The notes: generated by a model from the sequence alone, not told the origin. A DNA stretch of 30,431 nucleotides from an uncultured Clostridium sp. (GCA_900557165.1 USRS01000019.1:1-30431), one strand, 5' to 3'; positions 1-8,191 are shown, numbered from the stretch's first letter. Numbers and translations are program-made.

Positions 1-47
1 ATCCTATACAGATAGACACTTTTTTTCTAGTGTCCACTGTATAGGAT
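1..47. repeat. Long imperfect hairpin at window edge
   Basis: Bases 1-20 and 29-47 are inverted copies of each other (11 perfect outer pairs, a small internal mismatch or bulge, then 6 more pairs) around an 8-base T-rich loop. The T-run is in the loop and not after the stem, so this is not a standard intrinsic terminator. The left arm starts at the first base of the window, so the repeat may extend further left. It could be a terminator of the unseen upstream gene, two mobile-element ends facing each other, or a small palindromic repeat. Confidence 0.6.
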
Positions 48-168
48 CCATTTTATAAAATAATATCTTTCAGCTCCTTTTTATTTTATTTACAGAATAT
101 AAAAAATTACTGAAATGTAAACAAATAGACTATACTTTTATTAAGGAATTAAAATTTAAGGGTTTTAT

Positions 169-197
169 TTGAAAATTAATTAAAGGGATATAATAAT
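169..197 (+). promoter_or_regulatory. Likely promoter of the AAA/VWA operon
   Basis: TTGAAA at 169-174 is followed after 16-17 bases by an A/T-rich TAATAA/AATAAT element at 191-197. An overlapping TATAAT lies at 189-194, with a shorter spacer. The site lies about 30 bases upstream of the AAGGAG ribosome binding site of the next gene. The assignment rests on consensus match and position only. Confidence 0.4.
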
Positions 198-227
198 AAC
201 AATAATTACTTACAAAAGGAGATTATT

Positions 228-1154
228 ATGGATATAATAGAAAACTTAAGAGTACAAGGGGTAAAAGAATCTCTTATTGAAGATGTATTACATTTTAGAA
301 AAGAATTTAAAGTTGATGATGAAGTGAAGCATAGGATAACAAAATCACCAGCTTTTTATATTGGGAAAGATATATTATCCATGTGCATAGCTGCAATTTT
401 GGAAGAAGAAAATATATTATTATCTGGCCCTAAGGCTACAGGGAAAAATTTACTTTCGGATAATTTATCTGAAATATTTGGAAGACCACAGTGGAATACT
501 TCTTTTCATATAAATACAGATAGTTCATCACTAATTGGAACAGATACTTTTATTGATAATGAAGTAAAACTTAGAAGAGGGTCTGTTTATGAATGTGCAA
601 TTCACGGTGGATTTGGAGTATTTGATGAAATCAATATGGCAAAAAATGATGCCATAGTTGTAGTACATTCTGCGCTAGACTACAGAAGAGTTATAGATGT
701 GCCTGGATATGAAAGAATAAATCTTCATAAAGCAACTAGATTTATAGGGACTATGAACTATGAATATGCAGGAACTAAGGAGCTAAATGAAGCTTTAGTT
801 TCTAGATTTTTAGTAATAGATATACCACCAGTAAATGAAGAGAAACTTATGATGATATTAAAAAGAGAATTTCCATGTACAGACGAAGAAAAGTTAAATC
901 AATTTGCAGGTATTTTTTTAGATTTACAATTAAAATCACAAAATGGTGAAATTTCTACAAAATCCATAGACTTAAGGGGGTTAATAGGAGCATTAAAAAC
1001 TATTAAAAGGGGACTTAAACCTACTCTTGGCATAAATATGGGACTTACAGGGAAAACTTTTGATATTTATGAAAAAGAAATAGTTGATGACATCATTAGA
1101 ACGAGAATACCAGAAAAATGGGAAAGTAAAGATATATTCCCTAATTTAAAATAA
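228..1154 (+). CDS. MoxR/CobS-like AAA+ ATPase
   Basis: A 308-residue AAA+ ATPase of the MoxR / CbbQ-NorQ-CobS group. These ATPases work with a VWA partner to remodel or insert metal into a target enzyme. Walker A is GPKATGKN (residues 67-74), Walker B is VFDE (131-134), a sensor-1 Asn lies in the TMNYEYAG stretch, and SRF follows a candidate arginine-finger region. The usual Ser/Thr after the Walker A lysine is Asn here, which is unusual but may be normal for this subfamily. The start is supported by AAGGAG 7 bases upstream. The VWA gene begins 18 bases after the stop, so the two are almost certainly one operon. The client protein is not in the window. The family is clear; the specific role is unknown. 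Confidence 0.85.
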   Translation: MDIIENLRVQGVKESLIEDVLHFRKEFKVDDEVKHRITKSPAFYIGKDILSMCIAAILEEENILLSGPKATGKNLLSDNLSEIFGRPQWNTSFHINTDSSSLIGTDTFIDNEVKLRRGSVYECAIHGGFGVFDEINMAKNDAIVVVHSALDYRRVIDVPGYERINLHKATRFIGTMNYEYAGTKELNEALVSRFLVIDIPPVNEEKLMMILKREFPCTDEEKLNQFAGIFLDLQLKSQNGEISTKSIDLRGLIGALKTIKRGLKPTLGINMGLTGKTFDIYEKEIVDDIIRTRIPEKWESKDIFPNLK

Positions 1155-1172
1155 CCTGAAGTAGGTGATAAA

Positions 1173-2960
1173 ATGAGTAGAAATACAAATTGGATATATA
1201 ATGACTATGAATTTGAAAATAGGGTTAATAATCTGGCTTGGACTATTTCTGGTATGTATGATGAAGACCTAGATTCAAGTGAAAAAGACTATTCTTCTAA
1301 GGATGTTTCTTTATACTTTGCCATAATTGCTGGAGCAAGAAGAAAATATTTGGATTGGAATATTATAAAAAGATATATAATGAGTAGAATAAAAAAATCT
1401 TATAATAAAGATATTTTATATACTTTAATAGAACTTATTTTAAATTCTGTTGTAGAAGATAAGGTGATAAATGAAAGACCAGGTGTGGAGGAAATTAGAA
1501 ATAAGGCATACAAAGATGTGCTTAAAAATTACAGTAAAATACATCAAGAAGACATACTTCAGACTTTGAGATATACATTCATACTTCAATCAATGGACAA
1601 ACACCCAGCTGTAGATGGACTTACGAGAAGAATAATTAAAGATATAAAATCAATTGATTGTAATGATGATTTGATAAATATTTTAAAAAAAATAGATGAA
1701 ATTTACTTAACTTATTTTGAATTTATAATAAATTCTCAAATAGAAACTGGTAAAATAAATGAAAAAGATATTAAAAATGTAGATATAGATTTTGATACTT
1801 TTTCTGATTTTATGTATGAAGAATTATATATGGATGAAGATGCAGAAACTATTGAAAGTGAAATAAATAATATAAGCAATTCAATGATAGTAGAAAATCT
1901 TGGTGATATGGATAGTACAAATTTAGAAAAATCAAAAAATAGAGTTATATATGTGGATGAAGAAATGGCTCAAAAAATTTATGATAAAGTTGAGTACTAT
2001 TATGGAAAAGCATTTTTAAGTGAAAGTGAAATAAGAAAACTTGAAACAAAACATTGTAGAAATGTTCATGAAGGATGCAGGATTCACTTTACAGATGGTG
2101 TTTTACGTTCAGAATGTAATAATGTATTTCAGTTAAAATATGTTACGAGACAAAAAGAAAATAACTTATATAAATATAGGGACAATATAAAACTGCACAA
2201 AAGAAGTATTAATAAATTAAAAGAAAGTATATCTAGAATTTTAATAGAAGAAAGCGCCACAGATAGAATATTATCAGATGGAGGTACTATTTGTGCAAAT
2301 AGAGCTTGGAGAATAGGAAGAAGTAATAACACAAAAGTTTTCTATAAAGATATTAAAAATGAAAAAGGTAAGTATGTAATAGATATTCTTTTAGATGCCA
2401 GTGGTTCACAAAGTAGAAACCAATTTAATGTGGCCATACAAGCGTATATAATTGCGACAGCTCTTACTTTAGTTGGAATACCAAATAGAGTTATGGGATA
2501 TTTAAGTTTTTTGGACTATACAGTTTTAAAAAGATATAGGGATTATAATGATAGTACAAAATCATGTGAAAATATTTTTGAATATTTTGCAGCTGGAAAT
2601 AATCGAGATGGTTTAGCAATAAAAGCAACTTGTGATGCTTTGTTAGAAAGAGAAGAAGAAAATAAAATTCTCATAGTGCTTAGTGATGGAAAGCCTAATG
2701 ACGTTAAAATTGGAAATGACAGATCAAGAAGTTTAAGAGGTGAATCATCATATAAAGGTATTGTGGGAATAAAAGACACAGCATTAGAAGTTAGGAAAGC
2801 TAGAAAGCAAGGAATTCTTGTATTAGGTGTTTTTACAGGAAAAGAAAAAGATTTAGAAGCTGAAAAAATTATATATGGAAAAGATTTCATTTATACGAAA
2901 GATATTGAAAGATTTTCTGATATTGTTGCCATGTATTTGAAAAAAATAATAAAGAATTAA
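1173..2960 (+). CDS. VWA-domain protein, CobT/NorD-like partner of the AAA+ ATPase
   Basis: A 595-residue soluble protein with a long, charged, mostly helical N-terminal part and a C-terminal von Willebrand A domain from about residue 400. The MIDAS metal site is intact: DASGS at 408-412 and the later Asp of LSDGKPND at about 505, with NNRDG between them where the threonine-type motif falls. This layout is that of CobT, CbbO and NorD, the VWA partners of CobS, CbbQ and NorQ ATPases. AGGTGAT precedes the ATG, 18 bases after the ATPase gene. In known pairs the VWA protein links the ATPase ring to its client enzyme. No cobaltochelatase large subunit, RuBisCO or NO reductase is nearby, so the substrate cannot be named. 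Confidence 0.8.
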   Translation: MSRNTNWIYNDYEFENRVNNLAWTISGMYDEDLDSSEKDYSSKDVSLYFAIIAGARRKYLDWNIIKRYIMSRIKKSYNKDILYTLIELILNSVVEDKVINERPGVEEIRNKAYKDVLKNYSKIHQEDILQTLRYTFILQSMDKHPAVDGLTRRIIKDIKSIDCNDDLINILKKIDEIYLTYFEFIINSQIETGKINEKDIKNVDIDFDTFSDFMYEELYMDEDAETIESEINNISNSMIVENLGDMDSTNLEKSKNRVIYVDEEMAQKIYDKVEYYYGKAFLSESEIRKLETKHCRNVHEGCRIHFTDGVLRSECNNVFQLKYVTRQKENNLYKYRDNIKLHKRSINKLKESISRILIEESATDRILSDGGTICANRAWRIGRSNNTKVFYKDIKNEKGKYVIDILLDASGSQSRNQFNVAIQAYIIATALTLVGIPNRVMGYLSFLDYTVLKRYRDYNDSTKSCENIFEYFAAGNNRDGLAIKATCDALLEREEENKILIVLSDGKPNDVKIGNDRSRSLRGESSYKGIVGIKDTALEVRKARKQGILVLGVFTGKEKDLEAEKIIYGKDFIYTKDIERFSDIVAMYLKKIIKN

Positions 2961-3050
2961 AAGGATAAAAATTAATTTATAAATATAGTAAAATTTAACC
3001 AAATACAAATTTATTGTGCTATACTTATATTAATGAAAAATTAATAATAA

Positions 3051-3204
3051 AAAGTATTTTAGGTTCTTGAAAAAGATTAATAGGGAAAGAGGTTAAATTC
3101 CTCTGCAGCCCCCGCTACTGTAATGTGGACGAAACTTTTTAACCACTGTGAATTTTCATGGGAAGGGAAGGAGTAGGATGAAGCTAAGCCAGGAGACCTG
3201 CCTA
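3051..3204 (+). ncRNA. Cobalamin riboswitch aptamer
   Basis: The hallmarks of the adenosylcobalamin riboswitch class occur in order: AGGTTCTTG (about 3061-3069), the AATAGGGAA region, the internal loop GCAGCCCCCGCTACTGTAA (3105-3123), and the 3' B12-box-like AGCCAGGAGACCTGCC (3187-3202), whose ACCT can pair back with the 5' AGGT. The RNA is on the plus strand, downstream of the VWA gene and upstream of pcrA. No cobalamin synthesis or transport gene follows. A 5' promoter is not obvious; TATACT at 3020-3025 is one weak possibility. The aptamer is near certain. What it controls is not evident. Confidence 0.9.
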
Positions 3205-3269
3205 TAATAAAAAGTGATTTCTTCGGGGAAGGAGAAGTATCTTACATATGAATTTTATTTGAAGATATT

Positions 3270-3298
3270 AGTGCCTAACTTGAAGTTAGGCACTTTTT
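3270..3298 (+). terminator. Riboswitch expression-platform terminator
   Basis: A perfect 11-bp stem (3270-3280 with 3284-3294) closed by the loop TGA is followed by a run of Ts. It starts about 65 bases after the aptamer, the position expected for a B12-controlled attenuator. Confidence 0.85.
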
Positions 3299-3366
3299 AA
3301 TTTAAATATGCCCTCAACCTATTTTATTTCAAAATAGTTTGAAAATAGAATAACCCTTAACCTAAG

Positions 3367-3400
3367 CCTTAGGATTCTCCAAAATCCTAAGGTATTTTTT
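3367..3400 (+). terminator. Second terminator before pcrA
   Basis: CCTTAGGATT (3367-3376) pairs perfectly with AATCCTAAGG (3383-3392), and a six-T run follows. It would stop any transcript that passes the riboswitch terminator, which separates the riboswitch from pcrA. Confidence 0.85.
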
Positions 3401-3513
3401 ATGTAGTTGTATTTTATATTTTATTCATGGCAATTATTATAGTATTATGAAATTTGAAGAAAATTAAGAATTAGATTAAAATATATCTATATGAGAGCTG
3501 TAGGAGGAAATAT

Positions 3514-5754
3514 ATGATTTCAGATATAATAGAAAAATTAAATCCAGCTCAGAGAGAAGCAGTAGAAAATACAGAAGGTCCTGTATTAATACTTGCTGGA
3601 GCTGGATCAGGAAAGACAAGAGTTTTAACTACTAGAATAGGTTATCTTATGGAAGATAAAAATGTTAAGGCTGAAAATATTTTGGCTATAACATTTACAA
3701 ATAAGGCAGCTAATGAGATGAGAGAAAGGGTAGAAGAAACTTTAGAAGGTACAGATACTAAAGAAATGTGGATTACAACATTCCACTCTTGCTGTGTGCG
3801 TATACTTAGAAAAAGTATAAATAAAATTGGTTATAATAGAAGTTTTGTAATTTATGACAGTCCAGATCAAATAACTTTGATTAAAGATTGTATGAGAGAA
3901 TTAGATATAAGTGATAAAGCATTTGACCCTAAATATGTGTTAAGTTGTATATCTAATGCAAAGGATAAATTATATTCTCCTAAAAAATATATGCAATTAA
4001 ATGAAGGTGATATTTCTAAAACAAAAATTGGAGAAATTTATGCCCTATATCAAGATCGTTTAAAAAGAAATAGTGCGCTAGATTTTGATGATTTAATAAT
4101 GAAAACAGTGGAGTTATTTAATGAGTGTCCAGATATTTTAGATTTTTATAGAAATAAATTTAGATATATAATGGTTGACGAATATCAAGATACAAGTAAA
4201 GCTCAATATGAATTAATAAAATTATTAGCTAAACAACATCAAAATATTTGTGTTGTTGGTGATGATGATCAAAGTATTTATGGTTGGAGAGGTGCAGATA
4301 TAAGAAATATCCTGGAATTTGAGAGGGATTATGATAATGTTAAAATAGTAAAACTTGAACAAAATTATAGATCAACTCAAGTTATACTAGATGCTGCAAA
4401 TCATGTTATAGCAAATAATACAGAAAGAAAAAGAAAGAAACTTTGGAGTGACAAAAAAGAAGGCCAACTTATAAAAATTCAATTGGCAGAAAATGAAATT
4501 GAAGAAGGAGACTTCATATCAAATACTATTAATTATATGAGAAGGTATGAAGATAGAGAATATAAGGACTTTGCTGTTTTATACAGAGCAAATGCCCAAG
4601 CTCGTTCTGTGGAAGATGCTTTAAATAGAGCAGGTATACCATATAATATTTATGGTGGTATTAAATTCTATGAAAGAAAAGAAATAAAAGATATTATAGC
4701 TTATTTAAGAGTAATACAAAATCCACAAGATGATATATCTTTAAAAAGAATAATAAATGTCCCAAGACGTGGAATAGGTCTTAGAACAATTGAAAAAATA
4801 GAAGATAGAGCAAGTCTAAAAGAAGAAAGTATTTATTCTGTTTTAATTGATATAGAAGATAACTCTGATATATCAAGAAAAGCAAGAGCGAGTATAAGTG
4901 AATTTGTTGATTTAATGTCAACTTTGAGAAGTTTTACAGATGTGTATACTGTCAGTCAAGTAATAGAAAAAATACTAGATGTAACAGGATATAAAGATGA
5001 ATTATTAAAAGAAAAAAATAATGAAGGCGAAGATAGGCTAGAAAATTTACAAGAACTTATATCAGTTGCCCTTGAATTTGAAAGTGGTAGTGAAGATAAG
5101 AGCTTAGAAGCATTTTTAACTAGTATAGCTCTTAATGCTGAGCCAAGTGATGATGAAGAACAAGAAGATAGGGTTTCATTAATGACTATTCACTCATCAA
5201 AAGGTCTAGAATTCCCTGTGGTATTTTTAGCAGGAATGGAAGAAAAAATATTCCCAATAGCCAGAGCTATACAATCTATGAGAGATAGTGATATAGAGGA
5301 AGAAAGAAGACTTTGCTATGTTGGAATTACTAGAGCTAAAGAAGAATTATTCTTAACTTTAACTAGAAAAAGAACCTTATATGGAAGAACAAATCCTTCT
5401 GTGGCATCTAGATTTATAGAAGAGTTACCTAAAGAATGTATTGAAAGATTGAATAAAGAGCAAAAAGAATTATCTTTCTCAAAAGCTAATTACAACATAC
5501 TTGATAAATATACTCAAAAATATAAAATGAATAATATGAATAGAATGGCAGCAGCTAAGAAAGCTCAAGCTACTATTAAAAATACTTCAAATGAAAGTAA
5601 TATAGATGACTTGAAATTAGGCTCTAAGGTACATCATCCTAAATTTGGGCTAGGAACAGTTGTGGCATTAAAAGGACCAGATGTAACTATTGCCTTTGAT
5701 AATCAAGGTATAAAAACAATTAATAAAGAATATACAACTTTAGATTTAGTATAA
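3514..5754 (+). CDS. pcrA: ATP-dependent DNA helicase PcrA (UvrD/Rep family)
   Basis: A 746-residue superfamily 1A 3'-5' helicase, full length for Firmicute PcrA. PcrA acts in DNA repair, in clearing RNA polymerase and RecA from DNA, and in rolling-circle plasmid replication. Visible motifs: Walker A GAGSGKT (29-35), TFTNKAANEM (motif Ia), VDEYQDTSKAQYEL with D222-E223 (motif II), GDDDQSIYGWRGA (motif III), QNYRSTQ (motif IV), SLMTIHSSKGLEFP (motif V) and YVGITRAKEEL (motif VI). The C-terminal 45 residues, from KLGSKVHHPKFGLG, form the Tudor-like domain known to bind RNA polymerase. GTAGGAGG precedes the ATG. It appears monocistronic: two terminators lie upstream and a long gene-free region downstream. 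ligA, often beside pcrA in Firmicutes, is not here. Confidence 0.97.
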   Translation: MISDIIEKLNPAQREAVENTEGPVLILAGAGSGKTRVLTTRIGYLMEDKNVKAENILAITFTNKAANEMRERVEETLEGTDTKEMWITTFHSCCVRILRKSINKIGYNRSFVIYDSPDQITLIKDCMRELDISDKAFDPKYVLSCISNAKDKLYSPKKYMQLNEGDISKTKIGEIYALYQDRLKRNSALDFDDLIMKTVELFNECPDILDFYRNKFRYIMVDEYQDTSKAQYELIKLLAKQHQNICVVGDDDQSIYGWRGADIRNILEFERDYDNVKIVKLEQNYRSTQVILDAANHVIANNTERKRKKLWSDKKEGQLIKIQLAENEIEEGDFISNTINYMRRYEDREYKDFAVLYRANAQARSVEDALNRAGIPYNIYGGIKFYERKEIKDIIAYLRVIQNPQDDISLKRIINVPRRGIGLRTIEKIEDRASLKEESIYSVLIDIEDNSDISRKARASISEFVDLMSTLRSFTDVYTVSQVIEKILDVTGYKDELLKEKNNEGEDRLENLQELISVALEFESGSEDKSLEAFLTSIALNAEPSDDEEQEDRVSLMTIHSSKGLEFPVVFLAGMEEKIFPIARAIQSMRDSDIEEERRLCYVGITRAKEELFLTLTRKRTLYGRTNPSVASRFIEELPKECIERLNKEQKELSFSKANYNILDKYTQKYKMNNMNRMAAAKKAQATIKNTSNESNIDDLKLGSKVHHPKFGLGTVVALKGPDVTIAFDNQGIKTINKEYTTLDLV

Positions 5755-6231
5755 TAGAATCTTGGTATGATTTTTCCACATTTAAATATGGATATTGTGG
5801 ATATTGATGAATTAATGTATTGTATTAAGATAATGAAAAGATAAAAAAATTTTTTAAAACTTTAGAAATATTGTTGAACATTATCGATTAAAAACGAATG
5901 ATGATGAATATTTAAAGTAATAGTATTGTAAATGTGAATAATAACTGAATAAAGTGTTAATAACTTGTAGATAAGTGGATAAATATGTGGATAACATGGT
6001 GATAAAATATAATAAATTATTTATATATATAAATAAAAACTTTGAAAAATACAAGCTTATAATCTGTAGTTATATCTGTTAGTAATGTGGATAATATTTT
6101 AGGGTTACCCACATGTTAAAAAATCATACACAAGATATTAATATAAAAAAATAATAAAGTAGTTATTTTTTTACAACTTAGTATATAATAATATATGACA
6201 TACATAGGAAATAAAGAAAGAAGGTACAAAT
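5755..6231. other. Gene-free gap after pcrA with DnaA-box-like cluster
   Basis: No open reading frame is supported across these 477 bases. The stretch is very AT-rich and contains a cluster of DnaA-box-like 9-mers (described separately) and a 38-bp tract with no G or C (6002-6039). No T-tailed terminator for pcrA is evident. The last 60 bases form the leader of the cyclophilin gene, with TATAAT at 6184-6189 but no good -35 element at normal spacing. Confidence 0.7.
5772..6113. promoter_or_regulatory. Cluster of DnaA-box-like 9-mers
   Basis: The consensus DnaA box TTATCCACA occurs twice perfectly on the minus strand (5986-5994 and 6086-6094). Single-mismatch copies are at 5772-5780 (+), 5796-5804 (-), 5933-5941 (-), 5966-5974 (-), 5974-5982 (-) and 6105-6113 (+). 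The six inner sites share one orientation, and the first and last are reversed. Three sites at 5966-5994 are nearly contiguous. The pure A/T tract at 6002-6039 directly follows them, as an unwinding element would. The matches are seen directly; DnaA binding is inferred. No dnaA, dnaN or rpmH is nearby, so this is unlikely to be the main origin. Confidence 0.6.
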
Positions 6232-6756
6232 ATGGAAAATAAAAACCCAATAGTAACTATAGAAATGGAAAATGGAAAAGAAATAAAAGTTGAACTATAT
6301 CCTCATATAGCTCCAAACTCAGTTAATAACTTTATAAGTTTAATAAACAAAAATTACTATGATGGAATCATATTCCACAGAGTAATAAGAGGATTTATGA
6401 TACAAGGTGGATGCCCACAAGGAACAGGTATGGGTGGACCAGGATATTCAATAAAAGGTGAATTCAACAGCAATGGATTTGCTAATAACTTAAGACATGA
6501 AAGAGGAGTAATATCTATGGCTAGAACTATGATGCCTAATAGTGCTGGTTCTCAATTCTTTATCATGCACAAAAATTCTCCACACTTAGATGGACAATAT
6601 GCAGGATTTGGTAGAGTAATAGAAGGTATGGATGTAGTAGATGAAATAGCAAATACTTCAGTTGATAGAGGCGATAGACCTAAAACTGACCAAAGAATAA
6701 AAACTATGACAGTTGAAACTTTTGGAGTAGAATATCCAGAAGTTGAAAAAATGTAA
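6232..6756 (+). CDS. Peptidyl-prolyl cis-trans isomerase, cyclophilin type
   Basis: A 174-residue cytoplasmic cyclophilin that speeds cis-trans isomerisation of Xaa-Pro bonds during folding. It has no signal peptide or lipobox. Core motifs are complete: FHRVIRGFMIQGG (48-60, with the catalytic Arg50, Phe55 and Gln58), NSAGSQFFI (103-111) and HLDGQYAGFGRVIEGMDVV starting at 118. The first 20 residues form the opening beta strands and the C-terminus adds about ten residues after the barrel. The start is supported by AGAAGG upstream. The gene stands alone: the DnaA-box region lies before it, and a strong terminator shared with the convergent ppaC lies after it. Confidence 0.95.
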   Translation: MENKNPIVTIEMENGKEIKVELYPHIAPNSVNNFISLINKNYYDGIIFHRVIRGFMIQGGCPQGTGMGGPGYSIKGEFNSNGFANNLRHERGVISMARTMMPNSAGSQFFIMHKNSPHLDGQYAGFGRVIEGMDVVDEIANTSVDRGDRPKTDQRIKTMTVETFGVEYPEVEKM

Positions 6757-6898
6757 TATTTCAAATAATTGGAAATAAATAACTATTTACAAGTTGTGTA
6801 ATATCATTTAAAATATTCAAAGTAAATCCAAAAAAACACAACACAAAACACCAGAAAAATAAACCATTGTAACAATGAACAAAACAATATTTTATAAA

Positions 6899-6962
6899 AA
6901 GAAGTATTAATTTTAATATTTCTTAAATAAAAAATGACACAGATTAATCTGTGTCATTTTTT
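6899..6962. terminator. Bidirectional terminator between cyclophilin gene and ppaC
   Basis: A perfect palindrome runs over 6931-6960 (core GACACAGATTAATCTGTGTC), with A-runs on the left and T-runs on the right, so it can terminate both converging transcripts. A second, weaker hairpin with one G-U pair lies just before it at 6900-6924. Confidence 0.9.
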
Positions 6963-6977
6963 CTATTAAAAATTTAA

Positions 6978-7889
6978 TTATATATTTTTAACTGCTTCAG
7001 TTAAATTAGGTACTAATTGTTTCTTTCTTGAAACAACACCTTCAGCAAATACACCTTGAGTAGCATCTACACCGAAAGCTTCAGATATTACTTTATCTTC
7101 ACCTTTGTATATTAAGTAAGATCCTTCGTTTATTATATCAGTAACAGCAAGTACTAACATATCATATTCAGTAGCATTTATATAATTTAAGAATTCTTCT
7201 TTTTTAGATAAAACAGCATCTATGTCTAAAGTCATAACTTGTCCTATACCAACTCTTTTACCACTCATATCGAATTCTTTGAAGTCCATGTTTACTATTT
7301 CTTCTATAGAGAATCCTTCTAAAGAAGTACCAGCTTTGAACATTTCCATTCCGTATTTTTCATAGTCAACTTTAGCTATTTCAGCTAATGCTAAAGCAGC
7401 TTCTTTGTCTAATTCAGTAGTTGTTGGAGATTTGAATATTAAAGTATCTGATAATATAGCAGATAATAATAATCCAGCTATTTCATAAGGTATTTCAACA
7501 TTATTTTCTTTGAATAAGTTGTATATTATTGTACAAGTACATCCAACAGGCATTATTCTAACTGATATTGGAAGATCAGTAGATAAGCATCCTATTTTGT
7601 GGTGGTCTATAACTTCTACTAAGTTAGCTTCAGCTATATCATCAGCAGTCTGTGCAACTTCATTGTGGTCTACTAAAGCAACATCTTGACCTTTTATAGC
7701 TCCAGCAGGTAATACTTCTGGTGATTCTACTTTAAAGTAATCTAAAACGAATTTAGCTTCCTTTCTTGGTTCTTCTAAAGCATAAGCTTTAGCTTCAACT
7801 CCTAATTTGTTTTTTAAATATGCTAATGATATTGCTGAGCATATTGAATCTGTGTCAGGACTTTTATGTCCAAAAACAAATAAACTCAT
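6978..7889 (-). CDS. ppaC: Manganese-dependent inorganic pyrophosphatase (family II)
   Basis: Hydrolyses pyrophosphate to two phosphates, pulling biosynthetic reactions forward. The protein has 303 residues and is a cytoplasmic DHH-family enzyme. Metal ligands match family II numbering shifted by one: H8, D12 and D14 (GHKSPDTD), D74 (VDHNE), H96 and H97 (IDHHK) and D148 (LSDT). The C-terminal DHHA2 domain ends with SRKKQ, the substrate-binding motif. An in-frame ATG 18 bases upstream (7907) overlaps the ribosome binding site GAGAGGAG. The start used here, at 7889, has that site 8 bases before it and begins at the conserved MSLFVFGHK. There are no CBS domains, so it is the simple unregulated form. 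Confidence 0.96.
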   Translation of the reverse strand: MSLFVFGHKSPDTDSICSAISLAYLKNKLGVEAKAYALEEPRKEAKFVLDYFKVESPEVLPAGAIKGQDVALVDHNEVAQTADDIAEANLVEVIDHHKIGCLSTDLPISVRIMPVGCTCTIIYNLFKENNVEIPYEIAGLLLSAILSDTLIFKSPTTTELDKEAALALAEIAKVDYEKYGMEMFKAGTSLEGFSIEEIVNMDFKEFDMSGKRVGIGQVMTLDIDAVLSKKEEFLNYINATEYDMLVLAVTDIINEGSYLIYKGEDKVISEAFGVDATQGVFAEGVVSRKKQLVPNLTEAVKNI

Positions 7890-7906
7890 ATGTAAAACTC
7901 CTCTCA

Positions 7907-7929
7907 TTAAATTACTATTAGTAATTTAA
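7907..7929. promoter_or_regulatory. Inverted repeat just upstream of ppaC
   Basis: Two perfect 11-base arms (TTAAATTACTA and its complement) flank a single central base. The repeat ends 18 bases before the ppaC start codon and touches the ribosome binding site. It could be an operator for a dimeric repressor or a leader hairpin. No regulator can be named. Confidence 0.45.
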
Positions 7930-8191
7930 TTATTGTATTTTATTAAAATTGAATACTATTATATAGTAAATATAGTATTTGATATAACATTAATTATATC
8001 AAAATCTTAGCAATAGTGACAATAATCTATTAATATATACTAATTTTATTATTGTCTAATATTTTTAATGTAATAACAAAAATACTATAATTATTATAAT
8101 AAGCAAAATGTAAATTATGCTTAAATAAAATAAACATTATATATAATATAATGAATACAAAATAAAAAATTTAAAATATTCAGAAAATTAA

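Larger units (their letters stand above)
2961..3513. other. Gene-free gap containing riboswitch and two terminators
   Basis: This stretch holds the riboswitch, its terminator and a second terminator, but no open reading frame of useful size. A ribosome-binding-like AAGGAG at 3229-3234 is followed by an ATG at 3248, but that frame stops after four codons (Met-Asn-Phe-Ile). It may be the residue of a deleted B12-regulated gene. The last 110 bases are plain AT-rich leader of pcrA, with no convincing promoter hexamers. Confidence 0.7.

Noticed and set aside
2543..2890. Minus-strand ORF of 115 codons inside the VWA gene
   Set aside because: Antisense shadow of the VWA domain; Ser/Leu/Phe-rich composition typical of antisense frames and no ribosome binding site.
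3248..3262. Leader peptide gene after the riboswitch
   Set aside because: Only four codons, and the ribosome-binding-like site is 13 bases away. It is more likely residue or chance.
3051..3298. B12 control of pcrA by the riboswitch
   Set aside because: Two strong terminators and over 200 bases lie between the aptamer and pcrA, and pcrA is not known as a B12 target.
5755..6231. The DnaA-box cluster as the main chromosomal origin (oriC)
   Set aside because: No dnaA, dnaN, recF, gyrB or rpmH is nearby, and oriC of Firmicutes almost always adjoins them. Kept as an accessory cluster.
6829..6855. A/C-only tract after the cyclophilin gene
   Set aside because: Low-complexity spacer of few bases with no repeat structure. 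Nothing beyond composition to report.
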